Part shown: positions 10,457 to 20,306 of the stretch, piece after piece
Layout of the letters: each line of letters opens with the position of its first letter
Position numbering within the stretch: position 1 is the first letter of the stretch
Source: a gamma proteobacterium HTCC2207
GTDB taxonomy: Bacteria > Pseudomonadota > Gammaproteobacteria > Pseudomonadales > Porticoccaceae
Direction: 5' to 3'
Assembly: GCA_000153445.1 (NCBI GenBank)
Contig: CH672396.1
Location: forward strand, 847,021 to 911,020
Length of the DNA: 64,000 nucleotides
Made by a program: the position numbers and the translations under genes
Notes under the pieces: model-generated
What the model was told of the DNA's origin: nothing
The model's database searches: none
The model's input: only the letters and a program-made list of their open reading frames with translations

Positions 10457-11362
10457 ATGATAAAGCAGCGCACGTTAAAAAACGTGATACGTGCAACTGG
10501 CGTGGGTCTCCACTCCGGCGACAAGGTCTACCTGACGCTGCACCCTGCTGAACCGGATACGGGCATTGTCTTTCGCCGTACCGATCTCGATCCCGTTGTT
10601 GAAATTCCAGCCAAGGCCGAAAATGTCGGCGACACCAAGCTCTCCACTACCCTAATGAATGGCGATGTGCGCGTTAGCACCGTCGAACATTTAATGTCGG
10701 CTTTTGCCGGACTGGGAATCGATAATCTGATTGTCGATGTCTCCGGCCCTGAAGTTCCGATTATGGATGGCAGCGCCAGCCCCTTTGTATTCTTGCTGCA
10801 ATCAGCGGGTATCCGCGAGCAGGACGCAGCGAAGAAATTTATTCGCGTGACTCGAGATGTCACCATTCAGCAGGATGACAAGGCAGTTACCTTTAAGCCT
10901 TTTGACGGCTTTAAAGTGAATTTCGAAATTGATTTTGATCACCCAGTGTTTAAAACTCAGGTCCTGACCGCCAGCGTTGATTTTTCCAGCACCTCATTTG
11001 TAAAAGAAGTCAGCCGTGCACGCACCTTTGGTTTTATGCACGAGTTTGAATACTTGCGCTCCGTGGGTCTGGCTCGCGGTGGCAGCTTTGAAAACGCCAT
11101 CGTGGTGGATGATCTGAAGATATTGAATGAAGATGGCCTGCGCTACGAAGATGAATTTGTAAAACATAAAATTCTCGATGCCATAGGTGATCTCTATCTT
11201 TTGGGCAATAGCCTAATCGGTGAATTTAGCGCCCATAAATCCGGCCATGCACTCAACAATACCGCGCTTCGAGCACTGATTGCAGACACCGATGCCTGGG
11301 AGGTTGTGACATTTGTCGACAATCCAGAAGATGTGCCGATTAAGTATATGAAAGCGAGCTAG
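10457..11362 (+). CDS. lpxC: LpxC, UDP-3-O-acyl-GlcNAc deacetylase
   Basis: Zinc deacetylase for the first committed step of lipid A synthesis. Start ATG 10457 gives the canonical [10 protein letters not shown]-terminus and 301 residues; an in-frame TTG two codons upstream is less likely. Zinc ligands match the family: H78 (VEHLMSA), H237 and D241 ([10 protein letters not shown]); the catalytic base/acid His is H264 (SGHALNN). It follows ftsZ as in other gammaproteobacteria. A stem-loop occupies the upstream gap. Confidence 0.97.
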   Translation: MIKQRTLKNVIRATGVGLHSGDKVYLTLHPAEPDTGIVFRRTDLDPVVEIPAKAENVGDTKLSTTLMNGDVRVSTVEHLMSAFAGLGIDNLIVDVSGPEVPIMDGSASPFVFLLQSAGIREQDAAKKFIRVTRDVTIQQDDKAVTFKPFDGFKVNFEIDFDHPVFKTQVLTASVDFSSTSFVKEVSRARTFGFMHEFEYLRSVGLARGGSFENAIVVDDLKILNEDGLRYEDEFVKHKILDAIGDLYLLGNSLIGEFSAHKSGHALNNTALRALIADTDAWEVVTFVDNPEDVPIKYMKAS

Positions 11363-11448
11363 ATCTTTATTTAGGTCAGTAGGTAAGTAGACATTCAAAC
11401 CAAGCGTTAATAGACAGCAGAAACCAGAGAGCGGGTTATCAAGCGACA

Positions 11449-12390
11449 GTGAAAATCATTCTGATCAGCAACCGGGCCGAAAAAGTCCGCACCCTGAGCC
11501 TCAATAGTTGGGCCAAAGGACTGCTGTCTGTCTTACTGCTGGGCATACCGGTCGCCACTGGCACCCTCTTAGGCGTCAAAATCGCCGACGGTCGCTGGGA
11601 ACTCCTCGTCGAAAATAATATTAGTGAGATGCAGCATGAGCTGGTCCTGCAGCAGCAGGAAGTCGACAGTGCGCGCGATGAAGCCAGTCGCACCCTAACT
11701 GCGATGACCGTCAAACTGGCCGACATGCGCTCGCGTCTGATTCGTCTTGATGCGCTGGGTGAAAGACTGACGCAGATTGCCCGCCTTGAAGATGGTGAAT
11801 TTAATTTCTCCGACACGCCTGGCATTGGTGGCCCAGAGGGTTCGCCACTGCAGCGCAGTATTAGTGCAATCAGTGTGCAGCCAGAGTTAACTGCGATATT
11901 TGACAAGCTAGACCGCAAGCTTGAAAACCGTGAATCACAGTTGCAGATACTCACCTCCATGATGTCCGACAGCAGGCTTAGGAAAGAGCAGACTGTCGCT
12001 GGCAGGCCTATCACTAAAGGCTGGATGTCCTCCTCATATGGCATGCGCTCAGATCCGTTTCACGGTGAACAGCGCTGGCATGCAGGCGTTGATTTTGCCG
12101 GTAAAAAAGGATCAGAAATAGTTGCCGTCGCGTCCGGCGTAGTGACCTGGTCGGGAAAACGCAGCGGTTATGGCGATATGGTCGAAATCAACCATGGCGA
12201 CGGTTTTGTCACCCGCTACGGGCACAATGATGAGAATCTAGTGACCCTTGGCAGCATAGTTAAAAAAGGCCAGCAGATTGCTCGCATGGGCAGCTCCGGT
12301 CGTTCCACTGGCCCTCATGTCCACTTCGAAGTGTTTAAAAACGGTCGCACCGTCGATCCTGCAAGCTATATCCACAAGACCCACCGCTAA
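11449..12390 (+). CDS. Membrane-anchored M23 family peptidoglycan endopeptidase
   Basis: Probable LytM/M23 zinc metallopeptidase acting on peptidoglycan cross-links in the periplasm. Starts at GTG 11449; 313 residues. A membrane helix lies at about 22-42 (LLSVLLLGIPVATGTLLGV), followed by a charged, coiled-coil-like stretch (about 55-105), then the C-terminal M23 domain beginning near GWMSSSYGMRSDPFHG. The zinc ligands appear intact: H...D in RWHAGVDFAG and the HxH in GPHVHFEVF. It sits between lpxC and secA, a place where related gammaproteobacteria also carry an M23 gene. Active enzyme or divisome activator cannot be decided from sequence, but the intact ligands favour an enzyme. Confidence 0.9.
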   Translation: MKIILISNRAEKVRTLSLNSWAKGLLSVLLLGIPVATGTLLGVKIADGRWELLVENNISEMQHELVLQQQEVDSARDEASRTLTAMTVKLADMRSRLIRLDALGERLTQIARLEDGEFNFSDTPGIGGPEGSPLQRSISAISVQPELTAIFDKLDRKLENRESQLQILTSMMSDSRLRKEQTVAGRPITKGWMSSSYGMRSDPFHGEQRWHAGVDFAGKKGSEIVAVASGVVTWSGKRSGYGDMVEINHGDGFVTRYGHNDENLVTLGSIVKKGQQIARMGSSGRSTGPHVHFEVFKNGRTVDPASYIHKTHR

Positions 12391-12509
12391 TTCCTCTTTA
12401 CTCTTTCAGTAAGGCCCCTGCACACGGCGTAAAGCCCTAAGCACAATCGGTCTACACTGTGGTTATCTATTCCTTTTGAAGTCTCCTTATCTATTGATGG
12501 AAAAATGTA

Positions 12510-15257
12510 ATGTTCGCGAATATGTTTAAGAAAGTTTTCGGCTCCAAGAATGACCGAGAAATACGCAAATTAGGCAAAACAGTTGTTCAGATCAATCAGC
12601 TAGAAGCCGGTTTAGCCGCGCTCAGTGATGCCGATCTGAAGGCAGAAACTCTCCGTCTGAGGGGCAAACTTGAAGACGGCAGCAGTCTGGATCAGCTTTT
12701 GCCCGAAGCCTTTGCCCTGGTCCGTGAGACCTCCAACAGAGTCATGGGCATGCGTCACTTTGATGTGCAGATGATCGGTGGCATGGCACTGCATCAGGGT
12801 CGCATCGCAGAGATGCGCACCGGTGAAGGTAAAACCTTGGTGGCCACATTGGCCGCCTATTTGAATGCACTGCCGGCCAACGGTGTGCACGTGATCACGG
12901 TGAATGATTATCTCGCCCGTCGCGATGCCCAGTGGATGGCGCCGCTGTATCAGGCTCTGGGACTCTCGGTTGGCGTGATTCAGTCCTATCAGGGACCAGA
13001 CAGCCCCAACTCTTTTCTTATGGATCAGGGTGATGAGACATTGCGTCCCAGTAGTCGTCGCGAAGCCTATGCCGCGGATATCACCTATGGCACCAACAAT
13101 GAATTTGGTTTTGACTACTTGCGCGACAATATGGCCCTGCGTCAGGATGATAAATCCCAGCGCGGGCTAAGCTTTGCCATAGTCGATGAAGTAGATTCGA
13201 TCCTGATCGATGAAGCGCGCACGCCACTGGTTATCTCCGGCGCCGCTCAAGATAGCTCCTCTCTCTACCGCAGCGTCAACGCCCTCACTCTGAAACTGGC
13301 GTCGGGCACTGAAGAAGAGCCGGGTGATTTTATTGTCGATGAAAAGACTCGCTCAGTAGAACTTTCGGAAGACGGCTTTCAGAAAGTGGAAGATATCCTG
13401 ATAAAAGAGGGATTACTCACTGCTGACGAGAGTCTCTACCAGGCGGCTAATTTGGGTCTACTGCATCATGTGCACTCGGCACTGCGCGCACAGAACCTGT
13501 TTCAGCGCGATGTTGAATATATTGTTGAAGATAACCAAGCAGTATTGATTGATGAGCACACCGGCCGCACCATGCCTGGCCGTCGTCTATCTGAGGGTTT
13601 GCATCAGGCGATTGAAGCCAAAGAAGGGCTCAATATTCAGCAAGAGAGCCAGACTCTGGCCTCCACCACTTTCCAGAATTACTTCCGCCTATACGAAAAG
13701 CTCGCCGGCATGACCGGTACTGCCGACACCGAAGCCTTCGAATTCCAACAGATCTACGGTCTAGAGGTGATGGTTATCCCGACCAATGTTGAGGTAAAAC
13801 GCCAAGATCTCAATGACTTGGTGTTTTTAACCCAGGAAGAAAAGTTTGAAGCGGTGATCGAAGATATCGCCGATATCACTAAAAAAGGCGCGCCCGTTTT
13901 AGTCGGCACCGCATCGGTTGAAACCTCAGAGTTACTCTCCCAGATGCTCAAAAAAGCGGGGGTTAAGCACAATGTACTCAACGCCAAGCAGCACGAGCGT
14001 GAAGCCAACATTATTGTCGAAGCGGGACGCCCTGGAGCGGTCACCATCGCCACTAATATGGCCGGTCGCGGTACCGATATTGTGCTCGGCGGCAATGTAG
14101 AAGCCGAGATCAAAGAACTGGATAACCCCAGTGAAACTCGATTGGCAACTCTTCGATCTGAGTGGCAAGAGCGTCATAAGACCGTGATCGACGCTGGCGG
14201 TCTGCACATAGTTGCCACCGAACGTCACGAGTCACGTCGTATTGATAATCAGCTACGCGGTCGCTCCGGTCGTCAGGGTGATCCCGGCGTATCAAGGTTC
14301 TATCTGTCCCTCGAAGATCCACTGATGCGTTTATTCGCCTCCGACCGAATTAAAAATATGATGCGCTCCATGGGCATGGAACACGGCGAGTCTATAGAGC
14401 ACAGCATGGTAACCAATGCCATTGTTAAAGCTCAGCGCAAAGTCGAAGGTCGCAACTTTGATATTCGTAAGCATTTGCTGGAATACGACGATGTGGCCAA
14501 TGACCAGCGTCAGGTGATCTATCAGCAGCGCAACGATCTGCTTGAAGATGGCGATATCTCCGACGTGATTACCGCAGTTCGTGAGGATGTAGTGACCCAG
14601 TCTATGGAGATGTTTATCCCGCCCCAGAGTCTCGAAGAACAGTGGGATATCGAAGGCTTGGAAAAATCTCTGCACACAGACTTCACACTGCAGCTGCCGA
14701 TAGCGCAGTGGCTTGAAGAAGACAGTCGTCTCGATGAAGAGACTCTTCGCGCGCGGGTTATTGAGCTGGTGGAAGAGGATTATCAGACACGCTACGCCGA
14801 TGTTGGTGCACAGATGCGTGAAGTGGAGCGTCAGATTATGCTGCAGGTGCTCGACACCCAGTGGAAAGACCACCTCGCCAATATGGACCAGCTGCGTCAG
14901 GGTATTGGTCTGCGCGCCTACGCCCAGAAAAACCCCAAGCAGGAATATAAGCGCGAATCCTTTGCCATGTTCGAAGAACTATTGGCCAAAATCAAATATG
15001 AAACCATTCGTTTCCTCAGCCATATTCAAGTGGCCAGCGATGAGGATATGCGCAAACTGGAAGCTCAGCGTCGCAAAGAGCAGGAAGGGCGTGAGTATCA
15101 GCATGCCCAGTCAGCCAATCTCGCTCAAGAGACGGGTGAAGAGGGCGCACCTGCTGCACAGCCGGTTCAACGTCTCGGACCCAAGGTAGGGCGCAATGAT
15201 CCCTGCCCCTGCGGTTCCGGGAAAAAGTACAAGCAGTGCCACGGAAAAATTAGTTAA
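12510..15257 (+). CDS. secA: SecA, protein translocase ATPase
   Basis: Motor ATPase that drives preproteins through SecYEG. 915 residues, full length. Walker A MRTGEGKT is at about 102-109; [15 protein letters not shown] holds the DEAD-like Walker B; motif III-VI elements ([29 protein letters not shown]) are present. The C-terminal zinc motif is intact (C899, C901, C910, H911), preceded by a Gln/Ala-rich linker; this region binds SecB and phospholipid. The 119-base gap upstream shows no secM-like gene. Confidence 0.98.
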   Translation: MFANMFKKVFGSKNDREIRKLGKTVVQINQLEAGLAALSDADLKAETLRLRGKLEDGSSLDQLLPEAFALVRETSNRVMGMRHFDVQMIGGMALHQGRIAEMRTGEGKTLVATLAAYLNALPANGVHVITVNDYLARRDAQWMAPLYQALGLSVGVIQSYQGPDSPNSFLMDQGDETLRPSSRREAYAADITYGTNNEFGFDYLRDNMALRQDDKSQRGLSFAIVDEVDSILIDEARTPLVISGAAQDSSSLYRSVNALTLKLASGTEEEPGDFIVDEKTRSVELSEDGFQKVEDILIKEGLLTADESLYQAANLGLLHHVHSALRAQNLFQRDVEYIVEDNQAVLIDEHTGRTMPGRRLSEGLHQAIEAKEGLNIQQESQTLASTTFQNYFRLYEKLAGMTGTADTEAFEFQQIYGLEVMVIPTNVEVKRQDLNDLVFLTQEEKFEAVIEDIADITKKGAPVLVGTASVETSELLSQMLKKAGVKHNVLNAKQHEREANIIVEAGRPGAVTIATNMAGRGTDIVLGGNVEAEIKELDNPSETRLATLRSEWQERHKTVIDAGGLHIVATERHESRRIDNQLRGRSGRQGDPGVSRFYLSLEDPLMRLFASDRIKNMMRSMGMEHGESIEHSMVTNAIVKAQRKVEGRNFDIRKHLLEYDDVANDQRQVIYQQRNDLLEDGDISDVITAVREDVVTQSMEMFIPPQSLEEQWDIEGLEKSLHTDFTLQLPIAQWLEEDSRLDEETLRARVIELVEEDYQTRYADVGAQMREVERQIMLQVLDTQWKDHLANMDQLRQGIGLRAYAQKNPKQEYKRESFAMFEELLAKIKYETIRFLSHIQVASDEDMRKLEAQRRKEQEGREYQHAQSANLAQETGEEGAPAAQPVQRLGPKVGRNDPCPCGSGKKYKQCHGKIS

Positions 15258-15291
15258 TCCCATTTAGAACAGATAGAGATTGGAAATAAAA

Positions 15292-16521
15292 ATGGCTACA
15301 GGTAATAAACCTTTTCCACAGATGCATCGAGTTGCCGGGTTCAAACTGGGCACTACCAGTGCCGGGATTAAAACCCCGGGACGCAGTGACTTGGTAGTGA
15401 TGGAGCTGCAGCCCGGCTCTGCAGTGGCCGGCGTATTTACCCAAAATGCCTTTTGCGCCGCACCTGTGGTGGTTGCCAAACAACACCTTAGTAGCGCAGC
15501 GCCAAGATACCTAGTTACCAATACAGGCAATGCCAATGCCGGCACTGGCGAGCAGGGCATGATTGATGCCCAGGCAAGCTGTATAGCGCTGGCAGAGCTC
15601 CAGGGGGTTTCCACAGATCAGGTGCTACCGTTCTCCACCGGTGTGATTGGTGAGCCACTGCCCATCGAGAAACTTCTCGCAGCACTGCCCGCAGCCGTGG
15701 CCGCATTAGATGAAAATACCTGGGCCTCTGCCGCCGAAGGTATCTTAACCACCGATACCAGACCCAAAGGCGCGAGCCTGCAATACCAGCCAGACAGCGC
15801 CACCGACAAGTTGATTACCATTACGGGCATCACCAAAGGCTCGGGCATGATTAAGCCCAATATGGCCACCATGCTTGGCTATGTGGCCACCGACGCCCAG
15901 GTCGATTCGGAACTACTCCAGCGTGCCCTGAGACTGGTAGCGAATAAATCTTTTAACCGCATCACCGTAGACAGCGACACCTCCACCAATGACGCCGTTA
16001 TCCTAGTGGCCACAGGAGCCAGCGGGATTCATATTGATGAAAGCAATTTCGAGCACTTTGTGGCCCAGCTAGAAATCGTCTTTATCGAGCTGGCTCAGTC
16101 GATTATTCGCGATGGCGAAGGGGCGAGTAAGTTTGTTTCGGTAGTGGTCGACGGCGCATTGGATTCAGCGGAAGCGCTTAAAGTTGCCTACACTGTTGCC
16201 GAATCACCACTGGTAAAAACGGCCCTAGCAGCATCGGACGCCAACTGGGGGCGCATACTTGCCGCCGTCGGCCGTGCCGGAGTCGAGGATCTCGATGTTA
16301 GTCGCGTCTCGGTTCGCCTCAATGAGGTGCTAATCGTTGAGGCCGGAGGCCGAGCCGCCAGCTACACCGAAGCCGCAGGCGAAGCGGCCATGGCCCCAGA
16401 GGATATTACCATTCACATTTCTCTCAATCGTGGTGCCCCGGAAAAAACCGTCACTGAAACCATCTGGACCACCGACCTGACCTATGAGTATGTGCGCATC
16501 AATGCTGAATACCGTACTTAA
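15292..16521 (+). CDS. argJ: ArgJ, glutamate N-acetyltransferase / amino-acid acetyltransferase
   Basis: Transfers acetyl from N-acetylornithine to glutamate in the cyclic arginine pathway, and may also make N-acetylglutamate from acetyl-CoA. I start at ATG 15292 (409 residues); an in-frame TTG at 15280 would add only four residues. The self-cleavage site, between Ala and Thr in KPNMATMLGY, is present with the preceding KGSGMI, so the protein should process into alpha and beta chains. Also seen: NTGNANAGTG, DTSTNDAV and ANWGRILAA. It follows secA by 34 bases. Confidence 0.96.
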   Translation: MATGNKPFPQMHRVAGFKLGTTSAGIKTPGRSDLVVMELQPGSAVAGVFTQNAFCAAPVVVAKQHLSSAAPRYLVTNTGNANAGTGEQGMIDAQASCIALAELQGVSTDQVLPFSTGVIGEPLPIEKLLAALPAAVAALDENTWASAAEGILTTDTRPKGASLQYQPDSATDKLITITGITKGSGMIKPNMATMLGYVATDAQVDSELLQRALRLVANKSFNRITVDSDTSTNDAVILVATGASGIHIDESNFEHFVAQLEIVFIELAQSIIRDGEGASKFVSVVVDGALDSAEALKVAYTVAESPLVKTALAASDANWGRILAAVGRAGVEDLDVSRVSVRLNEVLIVEAGGRAASYTEAAGEAAMAPEDITIHISLNRGAPEKTVTETIWTTDLTYEYVRINAEYRT

Positions 16522-16542
16522 ACGCGTCTTTAAGTTCACACT

Positions 16543-16989
16543 GTGAAACGTATTCACGTAGTGGCCGCGATTATTGTCGGTCCAGATCAGCAGATCTTTA
16601 TCTCACGACGCGGCGAGCATCTTCATCAGGGTGGACTCTGGGAATTTCCCGGTGGCAAAGTGGAAGTCGGCGAAAATCCCGACACCGCTCTGGCCCGAGA
16701 ACTATTTGAAGAAATCGATATTCGTGTCACTGCCGCGCAACCTTATATGCAGGTGGAACACGACTATGCGGATAAAAAAGTCTTGTTAGATATCTGGCAG
16801 GTCGATGATTTTTCTGGGGACCCCCGCGGCAAAGAAGGGCAGCAATGTCGCTGGTTGAGTCTGGAACAGTTGCTGGGAACAGTTACCCGACCAGCAGAGG
16901 CTGATGATCTATGTTTCCCCGCTGGCAATCAGCCGATTCTTCAGCGTCTTGCTGAACAGGGCCTCAAGACCCCAATATCCAAAGGTTAG
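16543..16989 (+). CDS. mutT: MutT, 8-oxo-dGTP diphosphatase
   Basis: Nudix hydrolase that removes oxidised GTP from the nucleotide pool. Starts at GTG 16543; 148 residues. The Nudix box is complete: G38-x5-E44-x7-R52-E53-x2-E56-E57. The WEFPGGK sequence before it and the N-terminal VVAAIIVGPDQQIFISRR fit MutT rather than other Nudix types. It lies 21 bases after argJ, so probably in the same transcript, and ends six bases from the convergent yacG. Confidence 0.92.
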   Translation: MKRIHVVAAIIVGPDQQIFISRRGEHLHQGGLWEFPGGKVEVGENPDTALARELFEEIDIRVTAAQPYMQVEHDYADKKVLLDIWQVDDFSGDPRGKEGQQCRWLSLEQLLGTVTRPAEADDLCFPAGNQPILQRLAEQGLKTPISKG

Positions 16990-16995
16990 CAGGGC

Positions 16996-17238
16996 TTAAG
17001 AATCCAATAAATCCGGATCAATCATCCCGACACTGCGCAACTCTCTCGCTAATTGGTCCGAATCCATGACCTCTGGATCTAGCAGTGCAGCACCTTTAAT
17101 GGCAAAACTCTCCTGAGCCCAGTCACCAAAATCAATCTGCTGACAGCGCTGACAACAGAATGGACGAAACGGAAATTTGTCCGTCCACTCAATTTGGGTC
17201 TTACAGGTTGGGCAATTTAATTTGGTTGCGCTATTCAT
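16996..17238 (-). CDS. yacG: YacG, zinc-binding DNA gyrase inhibitor
   Basis: Small zinc protein that in E. coli binds GyrB and inhibits gyrase. 80 residues with the family pattern C9-x2-C12 ... C28-x3-C32 and the PFRPFCCQRCQQIDFGDWA core. It is the last gene of the minus-strand pilBCD-coaE-yacG run, the same linkage as in pseudomonads. The extra C29 next to C28 is a minor oddity. Confidence 0.93.
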   Translation of the reverse strand: MNSATKLNCPTCKTQIEWTDKFPFRPFCCQRCQQIDFGDWAQESFAIKGAALLDPEVMDSDQLARELRSVGMIDPDLLDS

Positions 17239-17289
17239 TGGCGTTGTTCCTAACTGGCTGAGTGTCTTTTCTACAAAAAATGGTCAAAT

Positions 17290-17958
17290 TTACAGAGGTA
17301 AGCTGAGAAGTGTCTGGTGAACTGCAGTCACTCGGGCTGCCAATGTGTCCAGAGACTCACTATTATCCAACACTATATCAGCGCGTGATAGCTTTTCCAC
17401 GCGGGGCATTTGAGCATCGATAATTCGTTGAATTTGATCCGCTTGATTGCCGTCCCGTGCGCAGGCCCGCTCTATTTGCAGCGCTTCCGGCAGATCCACC
17501 AGCACTGTCTTGTGCACCAATTGATGCTGGTCGGTTTCAAATAGCAGCGGCGATTCGAGAATCACATAGGGGCTGGTGGCGGCTTTTAACTGCTCGATAA
17601 TCCAGTCGCGAATAAGGGGATGTAGCAGTGACTCAAGCCAGAGTTTCTGGGCAGGGTCAGTGAAAATAATTTGCCGCAGCGCAGCGCGATCTAAACTGCC
17701 ATCCGCCTGAATAATCTGGCTGCCAAACTGCGCACTGATGGCCGCTAGGGCTGGCATACCGGGTTCAACTACTGCGCGAGACGCCTGATCTGCATCCACC
17801 GTTTCAATGCCGAGCTGACGAAAGGCTTCAGCCACAGTGCTTTTGCCACTGCCAATACCACCGGTCAAGCCGATAATCAGAGAGCTAAAACCAGAACCAG
17901 AACTAGATCCAGAACTAGAACCAGAACCAGAGTTAGGGGTGGATACTGTTGATTTCAC
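17290..17958 (-). CDS. coaE: CoaE, dephospho-CoA kinase with Ser/Gly-rich N-terminal arm
   Basis: Catalyses the last step of coenzyme A synthesis, phosphorylation of dephospho-CoA. 222 residues from GTG 17958. The kinase core begins at about residue 27 with IIGLTGGIGSGKST (P-loop), followed by DADQASRAVVEPG, LLHPLIRDW and the ESPLLFE lid region, all as expected. The first 26 residues are unusual: a Ser/Gly run encoded by seven degenerate 6-base units (17891-17932). No better start codon exists between this arm and the P-loop. Confidence 0.95.
   Translation of the reverse strand: MKSTVSTPNSGSGSSSGSSSGSGFSSLIIGLTGGIGSGKSTVAEAFRQLGIETVDADQASRAVVEPGMPALAAISAQFGSQIIQADGSLDRAALRQIIFTDPAQKLWLESLLHPLIRDWIIEQLKAATSPYVILESPLLFETDQHQLVHKTVLVDLPEALQIERACARDGNQADQIQRIIDAQMPRVEKLSRADIVLDNSESLDTLAARVTAVHQTLLSLPL
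17891..17932 (-). repeat. 7 x 6-bp repeat encoding Ser/Gly arm of CoaE
   Basis: On the plus strand the units are CCAGAA, CCAGAA, CTAGAT, CCAGAA, CTAGAA, CCAGAA, CCAGAG. Read on the minus strand they code alternating Ser and Gly or Ser-Ser. A degenerate hexanucleotide microsatellite inside a coding region. Confidence 0.9.
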
Positions 17959-18010
17959 AATAGAACGCCATAATGGTGGAGCGTAAAAACGACTACTTTA
18001 AGCGCTGACC

Positions 18011-18910
18011 CTAAAGTCCAAATACACTTAAATACGAGCCGAGGATCTTATCACCCCAAATTAAAGCAATCCAACCTGCCATGGCTAAAAATGGTCCAAA
18101 GGCCATGGGAACCTGTCTCTCTCTGGTATTCATAAGCAGACCTGCAACACCCACCAGAGCACCGACAAAGGTCGACAAAATAATAATCAGCGGCAGCATC
18201 TGCCAGCCCATCCAGGCACCCAGAGCGGCGAGTAACTTAAAGTCGCCATAGCCCATGCCCTCTTTGCCCGTTATTAGCTTAAACAGCCAAAATACCGACC
18301 ACAGGGAAAGATATCCGGCCAACGCGCCAACCACCGCCTCATTTAGCGGAACAAAAGTGCCATTGAGATTGGCAAACAGACCCAGCCATAGCAGCGGCAG
18401 AGTGATTTGATCTGGCAGCAGCTGTTCGCGGAAATCAATCCCGGTAAGGGCAATTAATACCCAGGTAAACATCAGGCAGTAGGCCGCCATCAATGACTGA
18501 CCAAACTGAAAAACAATAAACGCCGTGGCCAGTGCACTGACCAATTCCACCAGAGGATACTGAATTGAAATAGGCGTTGAGCAGGCTTTGCACTTGCCGC
18601 GCAAAAGCACATAGCTCACGAGTGGAATATTGTGCCAGGGCTTGATTGGCACGCCACATGAAGGGCAGCGAGATGCAGGTGCCGACAGAGATAAGACCTC
18701 TTCGGGCTCTGCGGATTCTTCGGCTAACGCATTAGTCAGGCCAAGAAAATCCTCAGACTCACGGCGCCAGCTGTTTTTTAACTGTTCGGGGAAGCGCAGA
18801 ATCACCACATTGAGAAAACTGCCAATAATTAAACCAAAGGGGAAGGCAGCGATGGCAAGTGCCGTGGCGGATAAAGAGGCGGTAGCGGATAGACCGGTTT
18901 CTAAAAGCAT
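18011..18910 (-). CDS. pilD: PilD, prepilin leader peptidase / N-methyltransferase
   Basis: Inner-membrane aspartic peptidase that cleaves and N-methylates type IV prepilins (PilA here) and often type II pseudopilins. 299 residues. The N-terminal helix contains GLIIGSFLNVVILRFP; the cytoplasmic zinc-binding pairs are CPSCG and CKACS; the two catalytic aspartates lie in GIDFREQLLPDQITLP and GYGDFKLLAALGAW. The loop between the first helix and the zinc region is acidic (EESAEPEEV). Downstream of pilC by about 150 bases and upstream of coaE by 52. Confidence 0.96.
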   Translation of the reverse strand: MLLETGLSATASLSATALAIAAFPFGLIIGSFLNVVILRFPEQLKNSWRRESEDFLGLTNALAEESAEPEEVLSLSAPASRCPSCGVPIKPWHNIPLVSYVLLRGKCKACSTPISIQYPLVELVSALATAFIVFQFGQSLMAAYCLMFTWVLIALTGIDFREQLLPDQITLPLLWLGLFANLNGTFVPLNEAVVGALAGYLSLWSVFWLFKLITGKEGMGYGDFKLLAALGAWMGWQMLPLIIILSTFVGALVGVAGLLMNTRERQVPMAFGPFLAMAGWIALIWGDKILGSYLSVFGL

Positions 18911-19063
18911 AGATTATTCACAGTTGGGGCCCAGCCTGTGAGTCAGCGCCGGGCGGTTTACAGAATTCGTTGAGGGTTTTCGTTGAGAGCTCATTAAGAG
19001 CCCATGAAGAGTAATCTAGACCACAACAAACCCAATTAACATTCTATTAGCGCCTGCGAGGTA

Positions 19064-20278
19064 TTAAACCACATTACCCAGCTGGAATATTGGCAGATAC
19101 ATAGCGATCATCAGGCCGCCCACCAAAACCCCCAGCACCGACATAATCAATGGCTCCAGCAGACTGGTCAGATTATCCACTGAGTTGTCTACCAGCTCCT
19201 CATAGTGCAGCGCTGCTTTCTCCAGCATTTCGTCCAGCGCCCCAGACTCCTCACCAATCGCAGTCATCTGCTGTAATAATATGGGGAACATCTGTGTTGT
19301 CTTGATCGCCATCTGCAGCTGCACACCAGTGGTGACATCATCGCGAACCTTTAAAATCGCATCGTGATAGAGCGCATTACCCGCGGCACCTGCTACCGAC
19401 TCAAGAGCGTCAACTATAGGCACACCAGCGGCAAAGGTAGTGGCCAGGGTGCGAGCAAAACGCGCCACAACGGAGTTGTAAATAATACCGCCAATAATCG
19501 GCAGTTTTAAAGAATAGCGATCCACCTTATAGGCAAACGTCTTTGAGCGAAAACGCGCCTCCTTAAAGGCATAGAGCCCGATGCCAACCGCCACTAATAT
19601 AATCAGCCAATACTCCTGCATCATCTCCGACAGGCCCAGTACAAACAATGTAAAGGCCGGCAGATCCGCGCCAAAGCTACTAAAGGTCTCAGCAAATACA
19701 GGGACCACCTTAATCAGCAGGATCGCTGTGACCACCATAGCCACCACCAATACAGCTATAGGGTAGGTGAGGGCTTTTTTAATCTTGGCTTTTAACTGTT
19801 CAGTCTTCTCTTTATAGGTCGCCACCCTATCGAGCATGGTCTCCAGGGCACCGGCGGTCTCACCAGAATCCACCAGACTGCAAAACAGGTCATCAAAATA
19901 GCGTGGGCTGCGGCGCAGAGCATTGGGAAAACTGCCACCAGCTGCCACATCGTCGCGGATCTGATGGATCAGTGCCTGCATGGTCGGGTTATCAAAGCCA
20001 TCGGCGACAATATCGAAAGATTGCACCAGAGGCACCCCAGCTTTCATCATGGTGGCCAACTGTCGGGTAAACAGCGCTATATCCCCGGGCACAATTTTTT
20101 TAGCTTTGCTAAATAGCGGTTTGGGTTTTTTCTTGATCGATATAGAGATAATCCCCTGCTTGCGCAAATGACCTTTTACCGCCATTAAGCTGTCGGCATT
20201 AATCTCCCCCTGAACTTTCTCACCTTTGCGGTTTTTACCGCGATAGATAAACAGCTGGTTTTCGGCAGTCGTAGCCAT
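19064..20278 (-). CDS. pilC: PilC, type IV pilus inner-membrane platform protein
   Basis: Polytopic platform protein on which the PilB motor acts to extrude pilin. 404 residues with two type II secretion F domains (about 65-190 and 270-395), each ending in hydrophobic helices; signatures FTRQLATMMKAGVPL and FARTLATTFAAGVPI mark the two halves. The final segment PIFQLGNVV is typical. A GGAAAAAGGGT ribosome site precedes ATG 20278. It lies 28 bases behind pilB in the same operon. Confidence 0.97.
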   Translation of the reverse strand: MATTAENQLFIYRGKNRKGEKVQGEINADSLMAVKGHLRKQGIISISIKKKPKPLFSKAKKIVPGDIALFTRQLATMMKAGVPLVQSFDIVADGFDNPTMQALIHQIRDDVAAGGSFPNALRRSPRYFDDLFCSLVDSGETAGALETMLDRVATYKEKTEQLKAKIKKALTYPIAVLVVAMVVTAILLIKVVPVFAETFSSFGADLPAFTLFVLGLSEMMQEYWLIILVAVGIGLYAFKEARFRSKTFAYKVDRYSLKLPIIGGIIYNSVVARFARTLATTFAAGVPIVDALESVAGAAGNALYHDAILKVRDDVTTGVQLQMAIKTTQMFPILLQQMTAIGEESGALDEMLEKAALHYEELVDNSVDNLTSLLEPLIMSVLGVLVGGLMIAMYLPIFQLGNVV

Positions 20279-20306
20279 ACCCTTTTTCCTTCCTTGTTAT
20301 TGTCTA

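Noticed and set aside
12391..12509. A secM-like arrest peptide upstream of secA
   Set aside because: No open frame with a plausible arrest sequence or signal peptide in the 119-base gap.
14331..14873. Long open frame antisense to secA
   Set aside because: Shadow of the secA reading frame; composition and His-rich content are typical of reverse-frame translation, and it has no domain resemblance. The same holds for other long antisense frames inside groEL, fumA, deaD and ftsA.
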